Source: Bog-473 sp035483935
Lineage (GTDB): Bacteria > Actinomycetota > Acidimicrobiia > Acidimicrobiales > RAAP-2
Direction of reading: 5' to 3'
NCBI GenBank assembly: GCA_035483935.1
Contig: DATHPK010000119.1
Span: 1-10,990 of the forward strand
DNA length: 10,990 nt
Below are positions 1 through 7,040 of this stretch, piece by piece. The stretch's first letter is position 1. Every line of letters begins with the position of its first letter. The position numbers were made by a program, and so were the translations under genes. The notes beneath the pieces were generated by a model. It did no database searches and was not told the origin of the DNA. It saw only the letters and a list, made by a program, of their open reading frames with translations.

Positions 1-1
1 C

Positions 2-1321
2 GGAAGGGGCTCGGAGGCGGCGATTTCGTTAGAGGAGATCGAGGACGCCGTCGTCGACGGAGACAGCGTCGTCCCAGCTCGGACCGGCACGGCGCGGGCG
101 GCGCTCTCGCATCGGACGTTCCGGATCGTCTTCCTCGGAGCCTTCGCCTCCAACATCGGCACCTGGATGCAGAACGTGGTCCTGGGCGCTTACGCCTACG
201 ACCTCACGCACTCGGCCACGTTCGTCGGGATCATCATCTTCGCCCAGCTCGGGCCGACGCTGGTGTTGCCGATGGTGGGCGGCCTGCTGGCGGACAAGGT
301 CGACCGGCGGCGTTTCCTGGTCCTCCTCTCGATCGAGCAGCTGGTGTTCTCGCTCGGCGTCGCGCTCGTCGTCACGTCGCCCCACCCCTCGCACGTCCTC
401 TTGGTGGTCATGGTGCTGGGGGTCGGGTGCGGGAGCGCGATGTTCGGTCCCGCGTACTCGGCGATCCTCCCCGGGCTGGTGGGCAAGGAGGACCTGCCGG
501 GCGCGATATCGCTGAACTCGGCCCAGATGAACGCATCGCGGGTCATCGGGCCCGTGATCGGCGGCGTCCTGTACTCGGTCGTCGGGCCGGCGTGGATCTT
601 CGTCGGCAACGCCGCGACCTATCTCTTCGTGGTGGCCGCCCTGCTGATGGTGACGCTGCCGGCGGTGCCGCAAGCGAGCGAGGGCAGCCGGTGGCGCCAG
701 TTGACGGCAGGCATCCGGGTGGCGCGCGAGGACCCCGTCGTTGGCCGTTGCCTGGTCACGGTGTTCATGTTCTCGCTGCTGGCGCTCGCCTTCATCGGGC
801 AGATGCCCGTCGTGGCGGCGCACAACCTCGGCATCAACCTCTCGAAGTCGCCCGACTACGGGATCTTGTACGCGTGCTTCGGCACCGGCGCGCTGGCCGG
901 CGCCATCTCCATCGGCACCGTCTTCGCCCGGACCTCCAAGCCGCTGCTCGTCCGTGTGTGCCTGGTGGGCTACGCCTTGACGCTGTGTGCGTTCGCGTTG
1001 GAGCGGTCACCGTTGCCGGCCTACATCAACGTCGCCGTGACCGGCGCGTTCTATTTCGCGTTCATCACCGCGCTGAACACGACGCTGCAGGCCCGGCTTT
1101 CCGAGGGGGTGCGGGGCCGGGTGATGGCCTTGTGGATGATGGGCTTCGGCGGAACGGTCGGCATCGGCAATCTGCTCGTCGGACCGGTGGTGGAGGCGGT
1201 CGGGATCACCAACGTGTTGCTCTTCGGCGCCGTCGTCGCCCTGGTGCTGGCCTGGTACGCCGACGTGCGTCCGCCCCAGGACTCGGTTCAGGTCGTGCTG
1301 GGCGCCGAGCTCGCCCAATAG
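2..1321 (+). CDS. MFS transporter, EntS/MFS_3-like exporter (5' partial)
   Basis: A major facilitator superfamily permease of the inner membrane, probably a proton-driven exporter; the substrate cannot be read. The frame is open from base 2, so 439 residues are visible and the start lies outside the window. An internal ATG at 167 is not the start, because it falls inside the first membrane helix (FRIVFLGAFASNIGTW precedes it). About 40 polar residues come first, then a run of hydrophobic helices. The MFS motif A, GGLLADKVDRRR, is encoded near 277-312, after the second helix, as expected. A second half with a similar loop (LQARLSEGVRGRVMAL) and more hydrophobic helices follows, giving a near-complete 12-helix protein. 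The wording is closest to the MFS_3 group that contains the enterobactin exporter EntS. Its last codons overlap the convergent acyl-CoA ligase gene by 34 bp. Family assignment is secure; substrate is unknown. Confidence 0.88.
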   Translation, partial: GRGSEAAISLEEIEDAVVDGDSVVPARTGTARAALSHRTFRIVFLGAFASNIGTWMQNVVLGAYAYDLTHSATFVGIIIFAQLGPTLVLPMVGGLLADKVDRRRFLVLLSIEQLVFSLGVALVVTSPHPSHVLLVVMVLGVGCGSAMFGPAYSAILPGLVGKEDLPGAISLNSAQMNASRVIGPVIGGVLYSVVGPAWIFVGNAATYLFVVAALLMVTLPAVPQASEGSRWRQLTAGIRVAREDPVVGRCLVTVFMFSLLALAFIGQMPVVAAHNLGINLSKSPDYGILYACFGTGALAGAISIGTVFARTSKPLLVRVCLVGYALTLCAFALERSPLPAYINVAVTGAFYFAFITALNTTLQARLSEGVRGRVMALWMMGFGGTVGIGNLLVGPVVEAVGITNVLLFGAVVALVLAWYADVRPPQDSVQVVLGAELAQ

Positions 1322-2889
1322 GCGTCGCGCAGCGGCTTCTTGTAGAGCTTTCCGTTCTCCCCGCGGGGGAGCTCGTCGACGAAGTCGACCGACTTGGGAC
1401 ACTTGTAGTGCGAGAGGTGCTCGCGGCAGAAGGCGAGGATCTCCTGCTCCAGCTCGGGTCCGGGGGTGGTGCCGGGGGCGGGCTGGACGACCGCCTTGAC
1501 CTCCTCCCCCATCTCGGGTTCCGGGACGCCGAAGACGGCGACGTCCGCGACGGCGGGGTGGAGAACGAGGACGGCCTCGATCTCCTGGGGATAGATGTTG
1601 ACGCCGCCCGACACGATCATGAACTGCTTGCGGTCGGTCAGATAGAGGTAGCCCTCTTCGTCGAGGTGACCGATGTCCCACAGGGTGGCCCAGCCCTTGT
1701 CGTTGAACGACTCGCGCGTCTTCTCGGGGTCATTGTTGTACTCGAAGGTCACGCCCTGACGGGCGCTGCCCGTGCCGAAGTAGACAACACCGTCCTCGTT
1801 GGGCGGCAGGTCCTCGCCGTCCTCGCCGCAGACGTGGGCCTCGCCCCAGATGCAGCGGCCGACCGAGCCGGGATGCGTGAGCGCCTCCTCGGAGGTGATC
1901 CAGGTCAGACCCAGGCCTTCGGTGCCCGAGTAGTACTCGTGGATGATCGGGCCCCACCACTCGATCATCCGCTTCTTGACCTCCGGGGCACAGGGCGCGG
2001 CGGCGTGCACGACCGATCGGAGCGACGTCGTGTCGTGGGTGGCGCGTTGTTGTTCCGTGAGTTTGAGCATGCGGACGAACATGGTCGGCACGAACTGCGC
2101 GTGCGTGACGTGATGTTCCTCGATGAGCTCGAGCGCGCGTTCGGGGTCGAAGCGGTCCATCAACACCACGGTGCCCCCCATGCGCTGGATGGTCATCGAC
2201 CACACGAGCGAGACCGAGTGGTACAGCGGTGCGGGGCTCAGGTAGACGTCGCCCTCCGTGAAGCCCATGATGCCCTCGAGCATCGGCACCAGGGTGGCCG
2301 ATGTGCCGAAGGGCTGGTGCGAGAGCTCCCGGCGGACGCCCTTCGGGTGCCCGGTCGTGCCTGACGAGTAGAGCATCGCGAAACCCTCTCGCTCGTCGTC
2401 GAGGGGCATGCCGGGATGGGGCGCGACGAAGTCCTCGTAGCACGTGTGGGAATCGGGGACGGGCCCGTGGCCGACGACCAGCCGCAGGTCGATCGACGGC
2501 GTGAGCGGGAGCATGTTCGCCGACAGGGTCTTGAGCGCAGCCGAGACGATCAGCGTGTGCGCACCGCAGTCCTCGATGATGTACGCCGCCTCTTCGGCGG
2601 TGAGGTGGGTGTTGACCATCGTGTAGTAGAGGCCGGCGCGCTGGAGCCCGAACGCCACCTCGTGGCTGCGCTCGTCGTTGAGCATGAGCACGGCGACGTG
2701 ATCGCCCTCGCGGAGGCCGTGCGCATGGAGCGCCCGGGCCAGCCGGGAGCTGCGCTCCTCGAGCTCCGCGAAGGTGACCGTCTTCCCGGTGGACGTGATC
2801 ACGGCCGGGCGGTCGGGGTGGGTGGCGGCGTAGGTGCCGGGACGAAAGCCCGTCTTGGATGCGTCGGGGGGTGCGGGTGCGGGGCTCAC
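1288..2889 (-). CDS. FadD-like AMP-forming acyl-CoA synthetase
   Basis: An ANL-superfamily ligase of 533 residues, the usual size for acyl-CoA synthetases. It forms an acyl-adenylate from a carboxylic acid and ATP and then an acyl-CoA. Signature motifs are all present: the phosphate loop SSGTTGHPKG within about residues 172-184, A5 YYSGTEG at about 319-325, A7/A8 TDRKQFMIVSGGVNIYPQ with the hinge-region Asp at 419, and the A10 loop GENGKLYKK with the catalytic Lys at about 514. The start is GTG at 2889. It fits where homology begins (AATHPDRPAVI) and has a purine-rich AGAAGGAG immediately upstream, although the two-base gap is unusually short. The frame stays open further upstream, but that stretch does not look like the family. 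The gene converges on and overlaps the MFS gene and diverges from the glycosyltransferase. It resembles mycobacterial FadD enzymes for fatty or steroid-derived acids; substrate unknown. Confidence 0.9.
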   Translation of the reverse strand: MSPAPAPPDASKTGFRPGTYAATHPDRPAVITSTGKTVTFAELEERSSRLARALHAHGLREGDHVAVLMLNDERSHEVAFGLQRAGLYYTMVNTHLTAEEAAYIIEDCGAHTLIVSAALKTLSANMLPLTPSIDLRLVVGHGPVPDSHTCYEDFVAPHPGMPLDDEREGFAMLYSSGTTGHPKGVRRELSHQPFGTSATLVPMLEGIMGFTEGDVYLSPAPLYHSVSLVWSMTIQRMGGTVVLMDRFDPERALELIEEHHVTHAQFVPTMFVRMLKLTEQQRATHDTTSLRSVVHAAAPCAPEVKKRMIEWWGPIIHEYYSGTEGLGLTWITSEEALTHPGSVGRCIWGEAHVCGEDGEDLPPNEDGVVYFGTGSARQGVTFEYNNDPEKTRESFNDKGWATLWDIGHLDEEGYLYLTDRKQFMIVSGGVNIYPQEIEAVLVLHPAVADVAVFGVPEPEMGEEVKAVVQPAPGTTPGPELEQEILAFCREHLSHYKCPKSVDFVDELPRGENGKLYKKPLRDAYWASSAPSTT

Positions 2890-2891
2890 GG

Positions 2892-2899
2892 CTCCTTCT
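2892..2899 (-). promoter_or_regulatory. Ribosome binding site of the acyl-CoA synthetase
   Basis: The minus strand reads AGAAGGAG, then CC, then GTG. The anti-SD match is strong but only two bases separate it from the start codon, closer than the usual 5-9. No better in-frame start exists nearby, so this site is what fixes the GTG at 2889. If initiation is real here it may be inefficient. Confidence 0.5.
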
Positions 2900-2985
2900 T
2901 CTAGTCGACGGATTGCGGCACGCGCGCCGTCGGGACATCGGCGTGCATGTCGGGCGGCGTCGCGGGGAGGGGCCTCGAAGGGGTC

Positions 2986-2994
2986 TGGTACGCT
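2986..2994 (+). promoter_or_regulatory. Possible extended -10 promoter for the glycosyltransferase
   Basis: TGGTACGCT matches a TGN-extended -10 of TANNNT type and would start RNA near base 3001, about 58 bases before the glycosyltransferase GTG. No TTGACA-like -35 lies at 16-18 bp upstream. It sits in the only intergenic space between the divergent ligase and glycosyltransferase genes, which is the reason for proposing it. The rest of that 169-bp gap shows no gene. Confidence 0.3.
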
Positions 2995-3058
2995 CGTCAA
3001 CCCGGGCGGACGGCGACACGACCCCGTGTGCGACCCACGATCGCTCGGCCGAAACGCC

Positions 3059-4249
3059 GTGACCACGCGCACCTTCTGCACAGTTCTCTCGACGAACTAC
3101 CTGCCCAAGGCGCTTGCGCTCGGTGAGAGCCTGCGGCGCCACAAGGACGGGGCGCGGCTCAAGATCCTCTTCATCGACCACGCGGACGATGCGGGCCTGC
3201 CGAAGCTCGAGGGCGTCGACTGTCTGAGCACCGCGTTCCTCGGTCTGCCGCGCCGGACGGTCATGGAGCTCGTGATGTCGTACGACCTCGTCGAGTTCGC
3301 GACGGCGATCAAGCCGCTGCTGTTCAAACAGTTGCTTCGCGACGCCGATCAGGTCTTCTATCTCGACCCGGACACCTACGTCGTGTCGCCCATGACCGAG
3401 CTCTCCCCCGCGCTGTCGGCCTCGGAGGGCGGCATTCTCCTGACGCCGCACTTCCTGCGGCCACCCCCGCGCGACGCCGAGATCACCGACGGGCACATGT
3501 TGCTGGTCGGCGTCAACAATCTCGGCTTCGGCGGCTTCGATCGGCGCTCCTCCGACATGCTCGACTGGTGGTGGGGGCATCTGCGGACCGAATGCCTCTA
3601 CGACCCACTCGCGGGGCTCTTCGTCGACCAGAAGTGGATGGACATCGGCGCAACCCTGTTCGGAGCGGCGTCGTTTCGGCACGCCGGCTACAACGTCGGC
3701 GTCGCGAATCTGTCCGAACGCCCGCTGGCCCAGGACGCCGACGGCTACTACATCGCGTCGAACGGCGACCGTCTGCGTCTCTTCCACTTCCACGCGTTCG
3801 ACTCGAGCACGCCCGAGAAGCTCTCGGTGCGCTTCCGCCACACGACCGAGAACGAACTGGCGGACGAGAGCGCCGTGCTCCAACTGTGCAAGGAGTACGC
3901 GGACATCCTCGTCGGGTACGAGCAGAGCCTCCCGCCGGCGGGGCCGTATCCGTACTGGTTCGACACGCGGGGACGGCGGATCTCGCGCCAGCAGCGACGG
4001 GCGTACGGCCGGGAGGCGCAGACCAGCTCCAGCCCTCTCCCCTCGCCGTTCGAGCCCTCCGAGGCCGAGGCCTACGAGCGGTGGCGCCGGCGGTCCTGGC
4101 GGCCGATCACACGCGGGCTGATGGGCGAGGCCGCCAAATGCGTCCGCATCGTGATCCCCGAGGGCTACGAACAGGTGCGCAAGCGGTTCCCCAAGCTGAG
4201 CAGCAAGCTGAACGAGCGCTTCTCGGGAGGCGGCGGGCACTGGGGCTAG
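3059..4249 (+). CDS. GT-A-fold glycosyltransferase with DxD motif
   Basis: A 396-residue predicted cytoplasmic or membrane-peripheral glycosyltransferase that would move a sugar from a nucleotide-sugar donor to an unknown acceptor. The N-terminus (TFCTVLSTNYLPKALALGES) is the opening strand and helix of a nucleotide-diphospho-sugar fold. KPLLFKQLL at 85-93 and YLDPDTYV at 101-108 follow, with the metal-binding DPD at 103-105. Further family-like blocks are NNLGFGGF (153-160), FVDQKWMD (188-195) and LFHFHAFD (241-248), the last resembling the C-terminal HFSGFD-type motif of this group. The final ~100 residues are Arg/Lys-rich and amphipathic, possibly for membrane contact. The start GTG at 3059 is chosen because homology begins there; the frame stays open upstream to 2834 but overlaps the divergent gene. 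No obvious Shine-Dalgarno precedes it. The next gene, a CatB-like acyltransferase, lies 130 bp downstream on the same strand, which suggests a shared glycan. Confidence 0.8.
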   Translation: MTTRTFCTVLSTNYLPKALALGESLRRHKDGARLKILFIDHADDAGLPKLEGVDCLSTAFLGLPRRTVMELVMSYDLVEFATAIKPLLFKQLLRDADQVFYLDPDTYVVSPMTELSPALSASEGGILLTPHFLRPPPRDAEITDGHMLLVGVNNLGFGGFDRRSSDMLDWWWGHLRTECLYDPLAGLFVDQKWMDIGATLFGAASFRHAGYNVGVANLSERPLAQDADGYYIASNGDRLRLFHFHAFDSSTPEKLSVRFRHTTENELADESAVLQLCKEYADILVGYEQSLPPAGPYPYWFDTRGRRISRQQRRAYGREAQTSSSPLPSPFEPSEAEAYERWRRRSWRPITRGLMGEAAKCVRIVIPEGYEQVRKRFPKLSSKLNERFSGGGGHWG

Positions 4250-4265
4250 GGCGCCAACGGGCGCC
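4250..4265 (+). other. Hairpin directly after the glycosyltransferase stop
   Basis: GGCGCC, loop AACG, GGCGCC starts at the first base after the TAG. The 6-bp all-GC stem is not followed by a T tract, so it is not a classical intrinsic terminator. It could slow transcription or stabilise the 3' end of the glycosyltransferase message. Confidence 0.3.
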
Positions 4266-4301
4266 AGAAGATTCGCCACCGACCCTCGTTACCCCAGGTG
4301 G

Positions 4302-4317
4302 CACCCTCTCGAGGGTG
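4302..4317 (+). other. Hairpin in the glycosyltransferase-acyltransferase gap
   Basis: CACCCT, loop CTCG, AGGGTG forms a 6-bp stem with a 4-base loop, 62 bases before the acyltransferase GTG. There is no T tract. It is the second small dyad in this 130-bp gap; function unknown. Confidence 0.25.
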
Positions 4318-4379
4318 TGTCCGGGCCGAGACCGGGAGCCGGCGTCTCGTGCGCCGCTCGAGGAGGAGATGGGGTACCC

Positions 4380-5168
4380 GTGGGACGAATCATCGACGAG
4401 CTGAAGTTCGCCAAGGCCTACGCGGTGAACATCCGCAACCGCCAGAAGGCGCAGGGTTTCATCCCCCGCGACCTCGGTGTGCTGCGAAGGGCGCAACGGG
4501 CCGGCCGGGTGCACATCGGCCGCGGGACCTATGGCGTGCCCGGTCTCCACATGACGATGCTCGACGACACGCAACTGTTCATCGGCAACTACTCGTCGAC
4601 GGGGCCGCTCTGCTACCTCGGCGGCGGCCACCCGCCCGACCGGGTGACGACGTTCCCCCTCGCCGTCAACCTCGGCCTCGACAGCATCGGCGACGACGGG
4701 TTCCCCGCCCCCAGCAAGGACACGGTCATCGGGTCCGACGTCTACTGCACCCACCAGACGGTCGTGCTCAGCGGCTGCACGATCGGCGACGGGGCGATCG
4801 TCGGCATCGGTGCGATCGTGACCAAGGACATCCCGGCCTATGCCATCGTCGGGGGCAACCCGGCCAAGCTCATCCGTTACCGCTTCTCCGCCGAACAGAT
4901 CGCCGCGTTGCTCGAGATCCGTTGGTGGGACTGGCCCGAGGACGAGATCAAGCTGGCGGCGCCCTACCTGACCTCGCGGGATGTCAACGCGTTCATCGAG
5001 TACGCGCACAAGCGGAACCCGGGCTGGGTCCATCCGATGGCCGGCGTGGTGAACCCGGAGTGCCCGAGCTTCGAGAAACCGCCCACCGAGCGCGACCCCC
5101 ACATCACGAGGCGCCTGCCGGAGGAGGCGGCTGCCGCCGTCGCGTCCAACCTCATCAAGACGGGCTGA
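4380..5168 (+). CDS. CatB/XAT-like left-handed beta-helix acyltransferase
   Basis: A 262-residue acyltransferase of the hexapeptide-repeat xenobiotic acetyltransferase type, likely trimeric and cytosolic, transferring an acyl group from acyl-CoA (or acyl-ACP) to a hydroxyl or amine. Hexapeptide turns run from VHIGRGTYG (about 44-52) and LFIGNYSS (66-73) to the late coils TVIGSDVY, CTIGDGAIVGIGAIVTKDI and AIVGGNPAK. The GGGH segment at 81-84, followed by a TTFPL stretch, aligns in pattern with the GGNH..STFPF loop carrying the catalytic His of XATs; His84 is the candidate. WWDWPEDEI closes the usual domain. About 60 further residues (DVNAFIEYAHKRNPGW onward) extend beyond it. GTG at 4380 is favoured by a GGAGGAG about 11 bases upstream; the frame is open upstream to 4317 without family sequence. 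Antibiotic resistance is possible by family, but next to a glycosyltransferase and sulfo/methyltransferases a glycan acyltransferase is more likely. Confidence 0.82.
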   Translation: MGRIIDELKFAKAYAVNIRNRQKAQGFIPRDLGVLRRAQRAGRVHIGRGTYGVPGLHMTMLDDTQLFIGNYSSTGPLCYLGGGHPPDRVTTFPLAVNLGLDSIGDDGFPAPSKDTVIGSDVYCTHQTVVLSGCTIGDGAIVGIGAIVTKDIPAYAIVGGNPAKLIRYRFSAEQIAALLEIRWWDWPEDEIKLAAPYLTSRDVNAFIEYAHKRNPGWVHPMAGVVNPECPSFEKPPTERDPHITRRLPEEAAAAVASNLIKTG

Positions 5169-5199
5169 ACGTCGCCGGCTCCCTTGAGCGTGGGGGGGG

Positions 5200-6069
5200 T
5201 CAGTACTCAGAGGGCGCGTAGCCCAGCTGTCCGATCAGCCCCGGCACGATCTTCTCCAGCGCTTCGTAGTGTTCGGGCTTGAAGACGTCGCGGTAGCTGC
5301 GCCGGTCCACCCGATAGTGGGACTCGGAGCCTGCGTTGCGCTCCGCCAGGTCCTTCCGCTGCAGCGCCTCACGCGAGGTCTGCGCCAAGACCGTCTCGAA
5401 CTCGGTGCTGGAGAGGCGGACGTTGCAGTGCGCCAGCATGCTCGTGACGGCGGCCTCGTAGTCGGCCTGGATGTCCTCCAGGCGCCAGGTCTTGACGCTT
5501 GCGTCCCTCTCCTCGACCCCGACCCACGTGGCCATGTCGCGCAGGTGGCCCTCGCCGTTGCCGATCAGCCACAGCATCGCCTCGTCCATCGACTTGCCTT
5601 CGAGAGCGGAGCGGATTTCCCGTGCGTCGAGGACCGTTCGGTGCGTCTCGACCGACCCGTAGGCCGAGACCACGATGTCGCGCGGGTCACGGAACACGTA
5701 CACCATGCGGTGACCGAAGGGCTTCGGCATCGCCGCGTACTGCTCGTACGAGACGTACATCCCGGGTACGAACGTGCCGGCCGGGAAGGCCTTCAACGGC
5801 TTGAGCCAGTAGCCGAGTTGGGGCAGCGTCAAGAGGCCCGTGTGCTGGCGAACGACCGGATGGTCGAACAGCGCTTTGGCCCACTGGCTTCCCGACTTGG
5901 GACACGAGCCGGTGTAGATGTTCGCGATCTCGGGGACCTTGCCGCGTACTTCGAGCCCTTTGCCGCGGGCCCGTGCCATGGCATGCACGCCGTACTTCAC
6001 CGAGTTGCGCGCGGGCTCCCACTGGACCGCCTTCGTGATGGCTTCGCGCAGGACGCCCTCGGTCGCCAC
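5200..6069 (-). CDS. PAPS-dependent sulfotransferase-family protein
   Basis: A 289-residue sulfotransferase-domain protein, predicted to move sulfate from PAPS to a hydroxyl. The 5'-phosphosulfate loop appears as SCPKSGSQW with Lys58 and Ser59. The 3'-phosphate motif is YVFRDPRDIVVSAY with Arg127 and Ser135. A C-terminal block SHYRVDRRSYRDVFKPEH occupies the place of the usual third PAPS-contact region. Between the first two motifs the family normally has a TH..P segment with the catalytic His; here that place reads PGMYVSYEQY with no His. The start is uncertain: GTG at 6069 lies 14 bases after the TylF-type gene's stop and suggests translational coupling, but no clear Shine-Dalgarno is seen. 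An ATG 30 codons later would still keep the PAPS loop. It is the last gene of a minus-strand block and converges on the CatB-like gene with a 31-bp gap containing a run of eight G. Confidence 0.75.
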   Translation of the reverse strand: MATEGVLREAITKAVQWEPARNSVKYGVHAMARARGKGLEVRGKVPEIANIYTGSCPKSGSQWAKALFDHPVVRQHTGLLTLPQLGYWLKPLKAFPAGTFVPGMYVSYEQYAAMPKPFGHRMVYVFRDPRDIVVSAYGSVETHRTVLDAREIRSALEGKSMDEAMLWLIGNGEGHLRDMATWVGVEERDASVKTWRLEDIQADYEAAVTSMLAHCNVRLSSTEFETVLAQTSREALQRKDLAERNAGSESHYRVDRRSYRDVFKPEHYEALEKIVPGLIGQLGYAPSEY

Positions 6070-6083
6070 CGCCCGGTGCTGGC

Positions 6084-6938
6084 CTATGCCTTCCGGCGCC
6101 AGTAGGCGCCAAAGCCGTCGATGTCGATGATCTCGTCGTCGATCCCGTGCTTCTTGCGGTAGTCGATGATGGCCTGACCGGCCTGGGACTGGTGCGAACC
6201 GAAGTCGTCGACGATGCAGTACCCACCGGGGCTGAGCTTGGGGTAGAGCGCCTCGATGGCCTGGGCGGTCGACTCGTACATGTCGCCGTCGAGCCGCATG
6301 ACCGCGAGCTTGTCGATGGGGGCGGCCGGCAGCGTGTCTTTGAACCAGCCGACGAGGAACTTGACCCGGTCGTCGAGCACGCCGTAGCGCTCGAAGTTGT
6401 GGCGCACCTGGTCGGCGCCCACGCTCAGGCCACTGCGGGTGTGCAGGTCGTCGCCGGTGTCGGCCGGGTAGAGGGAGACGTTGGGCGGCGGCAGGCCCTG
6501 GAAGGAGTCGGCCACCCACACGGTGCGGGTCGTGTCCCCCCGGGAGACCAGATTGGCCTTCATGAAGATGCAGGCCCCGCCGCGCCAGACTCCGGCTTCG
6601 ACGAGGTCGCCGGGGACGTCGTCATCGAGCACGCTCTGGACGCAGTGCTCGATGTTCTCCATGCGCTTGAGCCCGATCATCGACTCGGCGCGCGCCGGCC
6701 AGTCGCGCCCCACCTCGCGGAGCTTGGGGTCGTAGGTCTTCTTGTACACGATCTCGACCTTGAAGCGACCGGCCGCCCGTGCGGCCAGGTTCGCGGCGCG
6801 GCGCTTGACCGAGGTCGACCCGGCGGTGCGCACACCACCCAGGATCGAATCGTTGTCCTCGGCCAGCGCGCCGGTCAGAGAGCGCTTGAGCAGATCCAGA
6901 TAGAGGCGTTGTATGTCGGTGGCCTGCTCCACTGGCAC
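6084..6938 (-). CDS. TylF/macrocin-type O-methyltransferase
   Basis: A SAM- and metal-dependent O-methyltransferase of the TylF (macrocin O-methyltransferase) family, acting on sugar hydroxyls in known members such as TylF, MycF and NovP. With a start at GTG 6938 it has 284 residues. It begins with the family-typical LYLDLLKRSLTG (12-23), then shows EAGVWRGG (114-121) for SAM, DSFQGLP (144-150), and the metal-binding LDGDMYEST with Asp217 and Asp219. VDDFGS (Asp244, Asp245) follows, and it closes with GFGAYWRR. Three GTG/TTG codons (6944 TTG, 6938, 6932) and one at 6992 could start it. I prefer 6938 because a TANNNT box lies six bases before it, which would give a leaderless message, and because the upstream residues belong to a duplicated promoter-like element rather than to the family. 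The sulfotransferase follows 14 bases downstream, so the two are probably co-transcribed. Confidence 0.88.
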   Translation of the reverse strand: MPVEQATDIQRLYLDLLKRSLTGALAEDNDSILGGVRTAGSTSVKRRAANLAARAAGRFKVEIVYKKTYDPKLREVGRDWPARAESMIGLKRMENIEHCVQSVLDDDVPGDLVEAGVWRGGACIFMKANLVSRGDTTRTVWVADSFQGLPPPNVSLYPADTGDDLHTRSGLSVGADQVRHNFERYGVLDDRVKFLVGWFKDTLPAAPIDKLAVMRLDGDMYESTAQAIEALYPKLSPGGYCIVDDFGSHQSQAGQAIIDYRKKHGIDDEIIDIDGFGAYWRRKA

Positions 6939-6962
6939 CGGCAAAGAGTAGCCGGGGGTCTG
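6920..6962 (-). repeat. 43-nt duplicated element, copy 1 (TylF 5' end)
   Basis: This stretch matches bases 7750-7792 at 38 of 43 positions by eye, with a perfect 23-nt core at 6940-6962. The five mismatches all lie in the 20 bases nearest the coding side. On the minus strand the core contains GGCTACTCTTTGCC. The copy spans the 5' end of the TylF-type gene, including two candidate GTG starts. Confidence 0.85.
6938..6950 (-). promoter_or_regulatory. Putative leaderless promoter of the methyltransferase
   Basis: On the minus strand TACTCT (6950-6945) fits a TANNNT -10 box, followed by six bases and then GTG. Actinobacterial leaderless transcripts typically have this geometry, with RNA starting at the first base of the start codon. 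No -35 resembling TTGACA is seen at 17 bp. Support comes mainly from conservation of the same arrangement in copy 2. Confidence 0.4.
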
Positions 6963-7040
6963 AAGGGCTCCGGAGAGTTGCAATGGTTTCACCGTTCGGA
7001 AACGAGCCGGAACGCCGGTACTCGCGGCGCGATCGTGCGT

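Noticed and set aside
427..2364. A 645-codon open frame on the plus strand crossing the MFS gene and the antisense of the acyl-CoA ligase
   Set aside because: It has no family-like sequence, is Arg/Gly/Ala-rich as expected for a shadow frame in GC-rich DNA, and conflicts with two well-supported genes.
1288..2889. The FadD-like ligase as part of the ACP-ligase-SDR system
   Set aside because: It is 5 kb away on the other strand, has its own complete motifs and a CoA-ligase-like length, and the trio already has a dedicated ligase.
1730..4279. An 849-codon open frame on the minus strand over the ligase and the antisense of the glycosyltransferase
   Set aside because: Parts are merely the ligase gene read in a shifted frame; no motif makes sense, and it spans a divergent gene pair.
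5192..5199. Run of eight G between the convergent CatB-like and sulfotransferase genes
   Set aside because: It lies after both stop codons, so slippage would not affect either protein; probably unremarkable in GC-rich DNA.
5169..5199. Possible bidirectional terminator (GCTC-CCTT-GAGC)
   Set aside because: The stem is only four base pairs and lacks a T tract on either strand.
6070..6519. N-terminal extension of the sulfotransferase frame into the methyltransferase gene
   Set aside because: Its residues are the methyltransferase DNA read out of frame (Arg/Pro-rich) and carry no sulfotransferase features.
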